DNA of 64,000 nt from Roseomonas sp. HF4 (GTDB lineage Bacteria > Pseudomonadota > Alphaproteobacteria > Acetobacterales > Acetobacteraceae): the NCBI RefSeq assembly GCF_005222755.1, contig NZ_STGD01000007.1, positions 1 to 64,000 of the forward strand, given 5' to 3'. Below are positions 8,110 to 16,331 of the stretch, piece after piece. The stretch's first letter is position 1, and each line of letters begins with the position of its first letter. The position numbers and the translations under genes are program-made. The notes under the pieces were generated by a model. That model did no database searches. It had not been told where the DNA came from and saw nothing but the letters and a program-made list of their open reading frames with translations.

Positions 8110-8952
8110 ATGACCGCTCCCTCGAAGCCCGTGCTGCTCACGGGCGCCTCCGGCAATCTCGGCCGGCACCTTACCGTCGCGCTCGCGCAGAAGGGCTGGC
8201 GGCTGCGGCTGACCGACATCGCCCCATTTCCCGACCCGCTGCCGGCGGGCGCATCCTTCGTGAAGGCGGACCTGAACGACGGCGTGGCGCTGCTGCGCCA
8301 GGCGGAGGGCTGCGCCGCGATCCTGCATTTCGGCGGCATCAGCGTGGAGCGCCCCTTCGAGGAGGTGCTCGGGCCGAACATCCGTGGCCTCTATCACGTG
8401 TATGAGGCGGCGCGGCGGGAGGGGGCGCGCGTCGTCTTCGCCAGCTCCAACCACTCGATCGGCTTCCACGAGCGGCCGGAGGGCAACAACGAGCGGCTCG
8501 ACCTCGACTGCGCCTTCCGCCCCGATGGCCATTACGGCCTGTCCAAGGCCTATGGCGAGCTGATGGGCCGGATGTACTGGGACAAGCACGGGATCGAGAA
8601 CGTCAACCTGCGCATCGGCTCCTGCTTCCCGAAGCCGATCGACCGCCGGATGCTCTCGACCTGGCTGTCCTACGGGGACCTGACGCGACTGATCGAGCGC
8701 TGCGTGCTCGCCGATCGCGCCGGCCATGCCGTGATCTGGGCGTGTTCCGACAACCCGGCCTCCTACTGGGCGCGCGACCATCGCGACCGCATCGGCTGGG
8801 CGCCGCAAGACAGCGCCGAGCCCTGGCGGCCCGAGGTGGGCGGCATCACCGCCGACCCGGTGACCGAGCGCTACCAGGGCGGCGGCTACACCGCGATAGA
8901 GTATTCGCGGACCACGCCGTCCCCGCGCGACGCCTTCTCGATCGAGGACTGA
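8110..8952 (+). CDS. udh: NAD-dependent uronate dehydrogenase-like oxidoreductase
   Basis: This 280-residue short-chain (extended SDR) enzyme probably oxidises D-galacturonate or D-glucuronate to the aldaric acid lactone. The nucleotide-binding TGASGNLGRH (11-20) and catalytic Tyr142/Lys146 in YGLSK are present. The stretches HFGGISVERPFEE, VVFASSNHSIGFHE and RIGSCFPKPIDRRMLSTW match Agrobacterium-type uronate dehydrogenase closely. It follows dctM by 4 bases, linking uptake to the first oxidation. No aldarolactone isomerase or lactonase gene is seen nearby, so the next step is encoded elsewhere or is spontaneous. Confidence 0.85.
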   Translation: MTAPSKPVLLTGASGNLGRHLTVALAQKGWRLRLTDIAPFPDPLPAGASFVKADLNDGVALLRQAEGCAAILHFGGISVERPFEEVLGPNIRGLYHVYEAARREGARVVFASSNHSIGFHERPEGNNERLDLDCAFRPDGHYGLSKAYGELMGRMYWDKHGIENVNLRIGSCFPKPIDRRMLSTWLSYGDLTRLIERCVLADRAGHAVIWACSDNPASYWARDHRDRIGWAPQDSAEPWRPEVGGITADPVTERYQGGGYTAIEYSRTTPSPRDAFSIED

Positions 8953-8973
8953 CATCCGGCGCCGGGCACGACA

Positions 8974-8996
8974 CGCCGCCCGGACGTCCGGCGGCG
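8974..8996. terminator. Stem-loop between convergent udh and ilvE
   Basis: An almost perfect palindrome (arms CGCCGC-CCGGAC and GTCCGG-CGGCG, one bulged C) fills the 47-base gap between two genes that end facing each other. It could terminate both strands. There is no T-tract, as is common in high-GC genomes. Confidence 0.5.
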
Positions 8997-8999
8997 CGG

Positions 9000-10076
9000 T
9001 CAGGCGGCGAGCGGCACCACCGATGTCCAGCCATGCGGGTCATTCGTCCGCCCGTACTGGATGCCGACGATCGCGTCGTAGAGCCGCTGGGTCAGTTCGC
9101 CGGTCTCGCCGCCGTTGATCAGCACGTCCTCGCCCTTGTAGCCGAGCGTGCCGACCGGCGAGACGACCGCGGCCGTCCCCGTGCCCCACATCTCGCGGAG
9201 CGTTCCGTCCCGGCCCGCGGCCATCACCTCCTCGATGGCGATCGGCCGTTCGGTCACGGTCAGCCCCCAGTCGCGCATGAGCTGGATGGTCGAGGCGCGC
9301 GTCACGCCATCGAGGATCGTGCCCGCCAGCGGCGGCGTGATCACTTCGTCGCCGATCCGCACCATGATGTTCATGGTGCCGACCTCGTCCAGGTAGCGGC
9401 GCTCGACGCCGTCCAGGTACAGCACCTGGGTGTAGCCCGCCGCCGCGGCGTCCTGCTGGCCGGCGAGCGACTGCGCGTAGTTCGCCGCGGTCTTGGCCTC
9501 CCCCGTGCCGCCGCGCACGGCCCGCACGTGGCTGTCCGAGGCCAGGATCCGCACCGGCTTCACGCCTTCCCTGTAGTAGGAGCCGACCGGCGAGAGGATG
9601 AGGAAATAGAGGTAGCTGTGCGCCGGATGCACGCCGAGCATCACGTCGGTCGCGATGATCGTCGGCCGGAGATACAGCGAGGTGCCGGCCTTGCGCGGCA
9701 CCCAGTCCGCATCCACCGCGACCAGCGCGTCGAAGGAGGCGCGGATCACGTCCACCGGCAGCGACGGCATGCACATGATGCGCGCCGAGCGGTCGAAGCG
9801 CTGCGCGTGCCGGTCGGCGCGGAACAGCCGGATCCGCCCGTCCTCGCCGCGGAAGGCCTTGAGCCCGTCGAAGATCGCCTGGCCGTAGTGCAGCACCGAG
9901 GTCGCGGGATCGAGGCTGAGCGGTCCGTAGGGCTCGATCCGCGGATTGAACCAGCCCTTTCCCTCCTCGTAGTTCATGAGGAACATGTGGTCCGTCATGA
10001 CCTTGCCGAAGGCGAGCGAATCATCGGCCGGCTTCTGCTTCGGCGCGGTGGTGCGTGTGATGGGGAACTGGCCCAT
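9000..10076 (-). CDS. ilvE: Branched-chain amino acid aminotransferase (class IV PLP, IlvE type II)
   Basis: This 358-residue cytoplasmic enzyme interconverts Leu, Ile and Val with their 2-oxoacids using PLP and glutamate. The PLP lysine is K195 in GTGEAKTAANYAQSL. The motifs VLHYGQAIFDGLKAFR and YLRPTIIATD belong to the longer (about 360-residue) branched-chain aminotransferases. The ATG at 10076 is chosen for the usual MGQFPI-type N-terminus and a GGAAGGA 8 bases upstream; a longer frame to 10142 would run into its own promoter. It is divergent from the MarR/two-component operon. Confidence 0.93.
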   Translation of the reverse strand: MGQFPITRTTAPKQKPADDSLAFGKVMTDHMFLMNYEEGKGWFNPRIEPYGPLSLDPATSVLHYGQAIFDGLKAFRGEDGRIRLFRADRHAQRFDRSARIMCMPSLPVDVIRASFDALVAVDADWVPRKAGTSLYLRPTIIATDVMLGVHPAHSYLYFLILSPVGSYYREGVKPVRILASDSHVRAVRGGTGEAKTAANYAQSLAGQQDAAAAGYTQVLYLDGVERRYLDEVGTMNIMVRIGDEVITPPLAGTILDGVTRASTIQLMRDWGLTVTERPIAIEEVMAAGRDGTLREMWGTGTAAVVSPVGTLGYKGEDVLINGGETGELTQRLYDAIVGIQYGRTNDPHGWTSVVPLAA

Positions 10077-10133
10077 GCGGCGTGTCCTTCCGGGTTTCTT
10101 CTGCGCCCGTGCGGCGATCGTCACGAAAGAATG

Positions 10134-10179
10134 TTGCTTCAACGAGCCATAAGTTAGAATGACACGTCGGATGCGTCAA
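10134..10179. promoter_or_regulatory. Overlapping divergent promoters for ilvE and the marR operon
   Basis: On the minus strand TTGACG (10179-10174) and TAACTT (10156-10151) are separated by 17 bases and point at ilvE. On the plus strand TAGAAT (10155-10160) is a good -10 toward marR, with TTGCTT (10134-10139) as a weak -35 only 15 bases away. The region is clearly more AT-rich than its surroundings. The two promoters overlap, so one regulator could affect both. Positions are predicted by eye. Confidence 0.45.
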
Positions 10180-10213
10180 TGATACTGACCCAAGAGGAGG
10201 TCGATCCCGCGAC

Positions 10214-10765
10214 ATGCCAGCCAAGATCAGCGCGCAGACCGCCGAGGCGCCGGAGCGCAGCCCGCTGCCGGCCGGGCGCAACCTGCTCTTTCTCCGGGAA
10301 GAGGAGCTGCGCCTCGCGCAGGACCTGCTGTTCTTCGGCTACCGCGACTTCACCGCCGGCGCCGACGAGATCCTGGCCGAGCTCGGCATGGGCCGCGCGC
10401 ATCATCGCGTGCTGCATTTCGTCGGCCGCCGGCCCGGCATCACCGTGGGCGACCTGCTCGGCATCCTCGCCATCACGAAGCAGAGCCTCGGCCGCGTGCT
10501 GCAGCCGCTGGTCGAGGAAGGCTACGTGACGCAGACGCCCGGCCGGAACGACCGGCGCCAGCGCCTGCTGGCGCTCACGGACAAGGGCGCCGACCTCGAG
10601 CGCCGGCTCTTCGAGCGGCAGCGCGAGACCGTGATGCGCGCCTACCGCGAGGCCGGCCCCGCGGCGGTGGAAGGCTTCCGCCGCGTCATGCGCGGCCTGA
10701 TGGGGGAGCAGGCGACCGCGGCCCTCGAGCAGCTGGAAGGCCCCGCGCCCGGAGCGCACCGATGA
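10214..10765 (+). CDS. MarR-family transcriptional regulator (PetP-like)
   Basis: This 183-residue winged-helix regulator shows the MarR recognition region ITVGDLLGILAITKQSLGRV and the wing GRNDRRQRLLALTDKG (about residues 75-130). AGGAGG lies about 14 bases before the ATG. Its last bases overlap the start of an OmpR-type regulator (ATGA), so the two are made together. The order MarR then OmpR-type regulator matches petP-petR of Rhodobacter capsulatus, where both genes are needed for cytochrome bc1 gene expression; equivalence is inferred from order and size. Confidence 0.85.
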   Translation: MPAKISAQTAEAPERSPLPAGRNLLFLREEELRLAQDLLFFGYRDFTAGADEILAELGMGRAHHRVLHFVGRRPGITVGDLLGILAITKQSLGRVLQPLVEEGYVTQTPGRNDRRQRLLALTDKGADLERRLFERQRETVMRAYREAGPAAVEGFRRVMRGLMGEQATAALEQLEGPAPGAHR

Positions 10766-11469
10766 ACAGCATGGCCGACACGGCCCATCTCCTCGTCGTC
10801 GACGACGACGCGCGGCTGCGCGCCCTGCTGCAGCGCTACCTGACCGAGCAGGGCTTCCGCGTGACCGCGGCCCCGGATGCCGAGGCCGCGCGCCGCGCGA
10901 TCGGCGCCATGACCTTCGACCTCATGGTGCTCGACGTCATGATGCCGGGTGAATCCGGCCTCGCGCTCGCGGAAGCCCTGCGCGGCCAGGGCAACGAGGT
11001 GCCGATCCTCATGCTCACCGCGCGCGGCGCGCCGGAGGACCGGATCGCCGGCTTCGAGCACGGCGTGGACGACTACCTGGCCAAGCCCTTCGACCCGCGG
11101 GAACTGGCGCTGCGCATCCGCACCATCCTGCGCCGTGCCGCGCCCGCGCCGGCGCAGCCGCTCGCCACGGCGCCGGTGCAGCTCGGACTGCGCTGGTTCG
11201 ACACCGAGCGCGCGGAACTGCGGGGGCCCGACGGCGTGGTGCGCCTGACGGGCGGCGAGGCGGCGCTGCTGCAGGCCCTCGCCCGCCGCGCCGGCGAGGT
11301 GCTGAGCCGCGAGGATATCGGCGAGGCGCTCGGCACGCCCGAGGCCGGCGAGCGTGCCATCGACGTGCAGGTGACGCGCCTGCGCCGCAAGATCGAGGCG
11401 GACCCGCGGGAGCCGCGCTTCATCCAGACGGTGCGGCACCGCGGCTACGTGCTGAGGCCGGGGTCGTGA
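10762..11469 (+). CDS. OmpR-family response regulator (PetR-like)
   Basis: This 235-residue two-component regulator has a receiver domain (about 8-125) with acidic pocket DDD (14-16), phospho-acceptor D58 in LMVLDVMMPG and the LAKPFDP lysine loop. A C-terminal OmpR/PhoB winged helix follows (about 140-232, ending IQTVRHRGYVLRPGS). It is translationally coupled to the MarR gene and precedes its likely partner kinase by 94 bases. Targets are not evident from sequence; PetR-like control of respiratory genes is inference. Confidence 0.9.
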   Translation: MNSMADTAHLLVVDDDARLRALLQRYLTEQGFRVTAAPDAEAARRAIGAMTFDLMVLDVMMPGESGLALAEALRGQGNEVPILMLTARGAPEDRIAGFEHGVDDYLAKPFDPRELALRIRTILRRAAPAPAQPLATAPVQLGLRWFDTERAELRGPDGVVRLTGGEAALLQALARRAGEVLSREDIGEALGTPEAGERAIDVQVTRLRRKIEADPREPRFIQTVRHRGYVLRPGS

Positions 11470-11563
11470 GCGCGGCCAGCCGCAGGTGGGGAGAGGCAAA
11501 TTTCCGCCCCCCGTCGACCTTGCTCGGAACGCCGGGGGCGGGCCACCCTGCCGTGGTCGTCCC

Positions 11564-12895
11564 ATGATGGTGGCGCTGCGCCGCCTCGTGCCGCGTGGGC
11601 TGCTCGGGCGTGCGCTGCTCATCATCCTGGTGCCGCTGGTGGTCGTGCAGGTGGTGGCGCTTTTCCTGTTCTATGGCAGCCACCTCGACGTCATCTCGCG
11701 CCGGCTTGCCGCCGGCGTCGCGGGCGACGTGGCGATGGTGGTCGAGCTGCTCGCGCGCAATCCCCGGCAGGAGGACCGCGGCTGGATCTTCCGCGAGGCC
11801 GCGTGGCGTCTCGACCTCTCCCTCGCGCTCGAGGCGCAGGCGACGCTCGGACCCTCGGCGAATCGCGGCGCCTCGCTGCCGCTGCTGCCGCTCGAGGAAG
11901 ACTTGGCCGCGGCGATGCGCGAACGCGTCGGGCTGCCGTTCGACACCGACTGGCAGTCCGACCCGCGCAGCGTGATCATCCGCGTGCAGTTGCCCGACGG
12001 CGTGCTGCACGTGGAGGCGGCGCGCAAGCGGCTGTTCAGCGGCACGCTCTACCTGTTCGTCATCTGGGTGGTCGGCTCCTCGCTCCTGGTCTTCGTCGTG
12101 GCTGGCCTGTTCATGAAGAACCAGGTTCGCGCCGTCCGCCGCCTGGCCGAGGCGGCGGACGCCTTCGGCCGCGGCCGCGACATCGGCCCCATGAAGCCCG
12201 AGGGCGCGGCCGAGGCGCGGCAGGCGGCGATCGCGTTCAACGCCATGCAGGGCCGCATCCGCCGCTTCGTCGAAAGCCGGACGGAAATGCTGGCCGGCAT
12301 CAGCCACGACCTGCGCACGCCGCTGACGCGGCTCCGCCTCGGCCTCGCGATGCTGCCCGAGGCGGCGCATGAGGACGCGCAGGGCATGACCCAGGACGTG
12401 GAGGAGATGGAGCGGCTGATCGCCGCCTACCTCGCCTTCGCGCGTGGGGAGGGGCTCGAGCAGGCGCAGCCGACCGACCTCGTGGACCTGGTGGGCGAGG
12501 TCGCCGCCAAGGCACGGCGCGATGGCGCGCAGGTGGATGTCGCGGCGGAATCGCAGTCGCTCGTGATGCCGCTGCGCGCCGATGCGCTCCGACGGTGCCT
12601 TGGGAACCTTCTCGACAATGCGCGGCGCCATGCCCGGCGGATCGCGGTCGGCGTCGCCCGCGTGCCGCGCGGGGAGGCGGGCGCCTGGGCGCAGGTGACC
12701 GTGGACGACGACGGCCCCGGCCTCGCGCCCGAGAAGCGCGAGGAAGCGTTCCGCCCCTTCGCGACCTTCTCCGCGGGCGGCACGGGGCTCGGCCTGGCCA
12801 TCGCCCGCGACATCGCGCGCGCACATGGCGGCGACATCGTGCTGGAGGCGAGCCCGCTCGGCGGGCTCAGGGCGCGGGTGAGGTTGCCTGTCTAG
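11564..12895 (+). CDS. EnvZ-type sensor histidine kinase
   Basis: This 443-residue inner-membrane sensor probably phosphorylates the response regulator just upstream. A first membrane helix (about 14-36), a periplasmic sensor region of about 125 residues and a second helix (about 162-184) are followed by HAMP, the H-box GISHDLRTPLTRLRLGL, the N-box CLGNLLDNARRHARR and G-boxes VDDDGPGL and GGTGLGLAIA. Two consecutive ATGs (11564, 11567) begin the gene; an upstream frame to 11486 is open but encodes an unlikely Pro/Gly-rich leader. Its stop codon lies inside a perfect 23-base inverted repeat. Confidence 0.88.
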   Translation: MMVALRRLVPRGLLGRALLIILVPLVVVQVVALFLFYGSHLDVISRRLAAGVAGDVAMVVELLARNPRQEDRGWIFREAAWRLDLSLALEAQATLGPSANRGASLPLLPLEEDLAAAMRERVGLPFDTDWQSDPRSVIIRVQLPDGVLHVEAARKRLFSGTLYLFVIWVVGSSLLVFVVAGLFMKNQVRAVRRLAEAADAFGRGRDIGPMKPEGAAEARQAAIAFNAMQGRIRRFVESRTEMLAGISHDLRTPLTRLRLGLAMLPEAAHEDAQGMTQDVEEMERLIAAYLAFARGEGLEQAQPTDLVDLVGEVAAKARRDGAQVDVAAESQSLVMPLRADALRRCLGNLLDNARRHARRIAVGVARVPRGEAGAWAQVTVDDDGPGLAPEKREEAFRPFATFSAGGTGLGLAIARDIARAHGGDIVLEASPLGGLRARVRLPV

Positions 12896-12953
12896 GGCAG
12901 CGCCCGGCCCGGCGGAGCCGCGCGCGGTTACGCCGGGCCGGGCGCTGCCCTAG
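12892..12953. terminator. Perfect 23-bp inverted repeat after the kinase gene
   Basis: The arms 12892-12914 and 12931-12953 are exact reverse complements over all 23 bases, with a 16-base loop. Each outer end is CTAGGGCAGCGCCCGG on its own strand. The kinase TAG stop lies within the left arm. It would form a very stable RNA hairpin and is the best candidate terminator of the marR-regulator-kinase operon. A full CTAG...CTAG palindrome of this length could also be a mobile palindromic unit. Confidence 0.6.
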
Positions 12954-12962
12954 GATGACCGC

Positions 12963-13541
12963 ATGACTTGGCGCCCCACCGTCCGGAGCCTCCTGAAGCC
13001 GCCGCTGCTGCTGGTCGCCTTCCTCTGGGTCGTGCTGGAGGAGACGATCTGGACCTGGGCCGAGGCGCTCGGCGCGCTGTTCGCGCGCATTCCCGTCTTC
13101 GCGGCGCTGGAGCGCCTGATCCTGCGGCTGGATGCGCGGGCCGTGCTGCTGTTCTTCGCGGCGCCGATCGTCGCGCTGTTTCCGCTCAAGCTCGCCGCGC
13201 TCTGGCTCGTCGGCAACGGCCATTGGCTCGGTGGCGTCGCCCTGCTGCTGGGGGCGAAGACGGCGGGCACGGCGTTCTCGGCAAGGCTCTACGTGGTCGC
13301 CCTGCCGAAGCTGATGGAAATCCGCGCCTTTGCCTGGGCACGCGGCCATGTCCTCGCGCTGCTGGCGCGTGCGCACGCCTTCCTCGACGCCAGCCCGGCA
13401 TGGCAGACCGCCCGGCGCGCCGCGGCGCGCGCGAAGGCTGCGGCGCGGGCCGTTGCGGCGGCGCTGCGCGCACGCGTGGCGGGACCATCGCTGCTTGGCC
13501 GGGTGCGGGCCGTGCGCGCGCAGTGGCGCCGCCGGGCGTGA
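12963..13541 (+). CDS. Hypothetical membrane protein
   Basis: The 192-residue product has three hydrophobic segments (about 14-32, 58-82, 86-105) followed by a long Ala/Arg-rich, positively charged helical tail. I do not recognise a named family. The short basic C-terminus ending QWRRRA suggests the tail is cytoplasmic. It begins 10 bases after the 23-bp inverted repeat and its stop overlaps the GTG of the next gene, so the two are coupled. Function is unknown. Confidence 0.65.
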   Translation: MTWRPTVRSLLKPPLLLVAFLWVVLEETIWTWAEALGALFARIPVFAALERLILRLDARAVLLFFAAPIVALFPLKLAALWLVGNGHWLGGVALLLGAKTAGTAFSARLYVVALPKLMEIRAFAWARGHVLALLARAHAFLDASPAWQTARRAAARAKAAARAVAAALRARVAGPSLLGRVRAVRAQWRRRA

Positions 13542-14062
13542 CCGGATTGTTGCGACTCTATGCCGCCGTCTCGCTCGACGGCTGCCTGGCCGACCGGCAG
13601 GGCGGCGTGGACTGGCTCACGCGCTTCGAGGCCGCGGACTACGGCCTGGCCGGATTCCTCGCCGGCATCGGCAGTGTCCTGACCGGGCGCACGACCTATG
13701 ACCAGGCGCGCGGCTTCGGCGACTGGCCCTATGCCGGCAAGCGCGTGGTGGTGCTGACGCACCGCCCCCTGGACCCCGACCCGCCGCCGGGGGTGGAAGC
13801 GGCCGCGGGGGATGTCGGTGCCGTTGTCGCCCGGCTGCGCGCGGAGACGCCAGGCGACATATGGCTGCTCGGCGGTGCCGCCGTGGCGCAGGACTGCCTT
13901 GCGCGCGGGATCGTCGATACGATCGATCTTTTCGTCATGCCGGTGACGCTGGGCGCCGGCATCCGCCTGTTTGCGGCGGCAGGGACACCGCGCGACTGGC
14001 GGCTGGATGCGGCGCGACCCTATCCGAACGGCGTCGTCGCGCTCGGCTACCGGCGCGGCTGA
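13538..14062 (+). CDS. Dihydrofolate reductase / RibD C-terminal-like reductase
   Basis: This 174-residue protein has the DHFR-like fold of the RibD C-terminal family: LRLYAAVSLDGCLADRQG at the N-terminus, the NADPH-binding region LTGRTTYDQARGF, and DIWLLGGAAVAQDCLARGIVD. Family members reduce pteridine or pyrimidine substrates with NADPH, but most small stand-alone copies have no proven role. It starts at a GTG overlapping the upstream stop (GTGA). It is shorter than RibD because the deaminase half is absent, so riboflavin synthesis is not implied. Confidence 0.8.
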   Translation: MTGLLRLYAAVSLDGCLADRQGGVDWLTRFEAADYGLAGFLAGIGSVLTGRTTYDQARGFGDWPYAGKRVVVLTHRPLDPDPPPGVEAAAGDVGAVVARLRAETPGDIWLLGGAAVAQDCLARGIVDTIDLFVMPVTLGAGIRLFAAAGTPRDWRLDAARPYPNGVVALGYRRG

Positions 14063-14156
14063 GGGCTCAGGCCGCGCGCATGAAGATTTCACCTTCGTGC
14101 CCCTTATGCGCCGGGCGGGCCACATCCGCGGCCCCTGGCTTCGCGGCACAAGCCGC

Positions 14157-14197
14157 GGCGCCCGTTCGGGCGCCCGGCCCTTCGGGACGCAGGGCCG
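14157..14197. terminator. Two adjacent stem-loops between convergent genes
   Basis: GGCGCCC-GTTC-GGGCGCC (14157-14174) and CGGCCCT...AGGGCCG (14175-14197) are perfect 7-base stems. They lie between the reductase-like gene and the TAXI permease, which end toward each other, and could stop transcription from both sides. The rest of the 153-base gap shows nothing else. Confidence 0.5.
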
Positions 14198-14215
14198 AAA
14201 TTCGTGCGTCCGGTA

Positions 14216-16228
14216 TCAGGCGGGCGCCCGCGCCCCCCGCCCCTGCAGCATCAGGAGCAGCGCGGCGAGCGCGATGCCGATCAGATGCGGATACGGGACC
14301 GCATCCGACGCCGCGTGCTGCACGAGGGCCGGGAAGATCATCAGCAGGCCCGCGATGGTGAAGCCGATCCGTTCCCACACCGCGAGCAGGCGCCGCGCGT
14401 AGCCCTGCGCCGCCGCAGCCAGCAGCGCGAGCCCGCCCGCCGCCAGCACCGCCTGCCACACGACATCGAGCCAGGTCATGCCGTCGCGGAAGTTCAGCAG
14501 CAGGCCGACGCCTTCGGGGTCTGTCACGAACACGAAGGGAAGCAGGAAGGCGGGCAGCGTGTACTTCCACGCCTGCAGCGTGGTGCGGTACGGCCCCGCG
14601 CCCGTGATCGCGGCCGCCGCGAAGGGGCTGAGGGCCGTGGGCGGCGAGACCTCGCTCAGTACCGCGTAGTAGAAGACGAACATGTGCGCCGCGTAGTCCG
14701 GCACGCCGAGCTTCATCAGCGCCGGCGCCGCCACCACGGCGCAGATGATGTACGACGCCGTGACCGGCACCGCGAGCCCGACCACCCAGACGATCAGGGC
14801 CGTGTAGAGGGCCGTGACGACCACCGACCCGCCGGCTGCCTGGATCGCGATGTCGCTGAACTTGAGCCCGAGGCCGGTCAGGGTGATGACGCCGACGATG
14901 ATGCCGGCGCTGGCGCAGGTGGCCGCGATGCCGACCGCCTGCACCGCGCCGTTGGCCAGCGCCTCGACCAGGCGCTTCGGCCAGAGCGCCTGCTCCGGCC
15001 GGATGTAGGAGAGCAGGATCGCCAGCACCATCGCGTAGAGCACCGACAGCGTCGCCGAATACCCCCACACCATGAAGCCCACGATCGCGACGAGGGAGGT
15101 GAAGTGGAAGCCGTAGCGGCGCAGCAGCACGCCCATCGGCTCGACCTTCATGGTGTCCGCCACGTCCACGCCGCCCCGCTGCGCGCGGATACGCTTCTGG
15201 TCGAGTTCCACCATGAACAGCAGCGACGCGTAGTAGAGGATGGTCGGGATCACCGCCATCTTGAGCACGTCGAGGTAGCCGAGCTTCAGGTATTCCGCGA
15301 TCAGGAAGGCCGCCGCGCCCAGCACCGGCGGCGAGATGATGGCGCCGAGGCCGCCGGCCGCGAGCAGCCCGCCCGCATCGTCCGCGCGGTAGCCGACCTT
15401 CTTCATCATCGGCCAGGCGACGGTGCCGAGCGTGACGGTCGTGGCGACCCCCGACCCCGACGGCCCGCCGAGCAGGAAGGAGGAGAGTACGACCGTGCGC
15501 CCCGCGCTGGCCGCCTTGCCGCCTGTCGCCGCGAAGGAGAAGTCGACGAAGAACTTGCCCGCCCCCGTCGCCTGCAGAATGGCGCCGTAGATGGTGAACA
15601 GGATGATCAGCGTGGCCGAGACATCCACCGCCGTGCCGAAGATGCCGTCGAGCCCGACCGCGAGATGCGGGATCATGCGGATGGAATCGTAGCCCTGGTG
15701 CTGCCAGGGCGCCGGCAGGTGGTTGCCGAAGAAGCCATAGAGCAGGAAGAAGATCGCGACCGCGGGCATCACCGGCCCGGTGGCGCGGCGCGTGGCTTCC
15801 AGCACCAGCGCGATCAGCATCCAGCCCACCGCGATGTCCATCGGCTCGGGGAAGATGGCGCGGTCCTGCAGGTCGTCGCCGCCGGCGATCAGGTACCAGA
15901 CGACATAGATCGCGGCACCGGCCAGCGCCACGTCCCAGGGCATCAGCCGGTTGCGGTGCCGCCGCAGCATCGGGAACAGCACGAAGCCCAGCACCAGCGC
16001 GAAGCCGACATGGACGAAGCGCAGCGTCGTGGTGGGCACGATGTCCCATGCCGCCCAGAGGTGGAACAGCGACATCGACAGCGCCAGCGCGGTGGCGCCG
16101 TAGCCGAGCCAGCCGGTGAAGCGGTTCTGCGCGCCCTCCTCCTCCTCGATCAGCGCCTCGACCTTCGCGGCGGTCTGCTCGTCGAGCGTGTCGGCCGCCG
16201 CTTCGGGCGGGAGGTGGTGTGTCGTCAC
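14216..16228 (-). CDS. TRAP transporter fused permease (DctQ-DctM, TAXI type)
   Basis: This 670-residue inner-membrane protein fuses the small and large permease parts. About 17-18 hydrophobic segments are visible. The N-terminal section up to about 180 is DctQ-like. The DctM part carries SFLLGGPSGSGVATTVTLG and LLAAGGLGAIISPPVLGAAAFL in the first repeat and YAVLSEVSPPTALSPFAAAA in the second. The last 100 residues add further helices. It lies downstream of the TAXI binding protein, with two stem-loops between them. The substrate is unknown; TAXI systems often carry dicarboxylates or glutamate. Confidence 0.9.
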   Translation of the reverse strand: MTTHHLPPEAAADTLDEQTAAKVEALIEEEEGAQNRFTGWLGYGATALALSMSLFHLWAAWDIVPTTTLRFVHVGFALVLGFVLFPMLRRHRNRLMPWDVALAGAAIYVVWYLIAGGDDLQDRAIFPEPMDIAVGWMLIALVLEATRRATGPVMPAVAIFFLLYGFFGNHLPAPWQHQGYDSIRMIPHLAVGLDGIFGTAVDVSATLIILFTIYGAILQATGAGKFFVDFSFAATGGKAASAGRTVVLSSFLLGGPSGSGVATTVTLGTVAWPMMKKVGYRADDAGGLLAAGGLGAIISPPVLGAAAFLIAEYLKLGYLDVLKMAVIPTILYYASLLFMVELDQKRIRAQRGGVDVADTMKVEPMGVLLRRYGFHFTSLVAIVGFMVWGYSATLSVLYAMVLAILLSYIRPEQALWPKRLVEALANGAVQAVGIAATCASAGIIVGVITLTGLGLKFSDIAIQAAGGSVVVTALYTALIVWVVGLAVPVTASYIICAVVAAPALMKLGVPDYAAHMFVFYYAVLSEVSPPTALSPFAAAAITGAGPYRTTLQAWKYTLPAFLLPFVFVTDPEGVGLLLNFRDGMTWLDVVWQAVLAAGGLALLAAAAQGYARRLLAVWERIGFTIAGLLMIFPALVQHAASDAVPYPHLIGIALAALLLMLQGRGARAPA

Positions 16229-16265
16229 GGGCGCTGCTCCGGCAGGGCTTCGTCAAGAACGGGGC

Positions 16266-16327
16266 GGGAGCGGCCCTGCCGGGGCGCTCCCGCATGTCGC
16301 GGGCCGGGGGCGCGCGGCCCCCGGGCC
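16266..16327 (-). promoter_or_regulatory. Tandem intercistronic stem-loops in the TAXI operon
   Basis: One hairpin (16266-16291, 11-base arms, one mismatch) and a second (16302-16327, arms GGCCGGGGGC and GCCCCCGG-CC, one bulge) occupy the 103-base gap between the binding-protein gene and the permease gene. Such structures commonly protect the upstream message or reduce read-through, giving more binding protein than permease. This role is inferred. Confidence 0.45.
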
Positions 16328-16331
16328 GGTC

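Noticed and set aside
11486..11563. N-terminal extension of the histidine kinase
   Set aside because: The added 26 residues are Pro/Gly/Arg-rich and precede the membrane helix; ATGATG at 11564 gives a normal start, and the region resembles an intergenic repeat.
14067..16295. A 742-residue frame overlapping the TAXI permease in another phase
   Set aside because: Arg/Gly/Ala-rich low-complexity translation with no family features; the other phase encodes an obvious TRAP permease.
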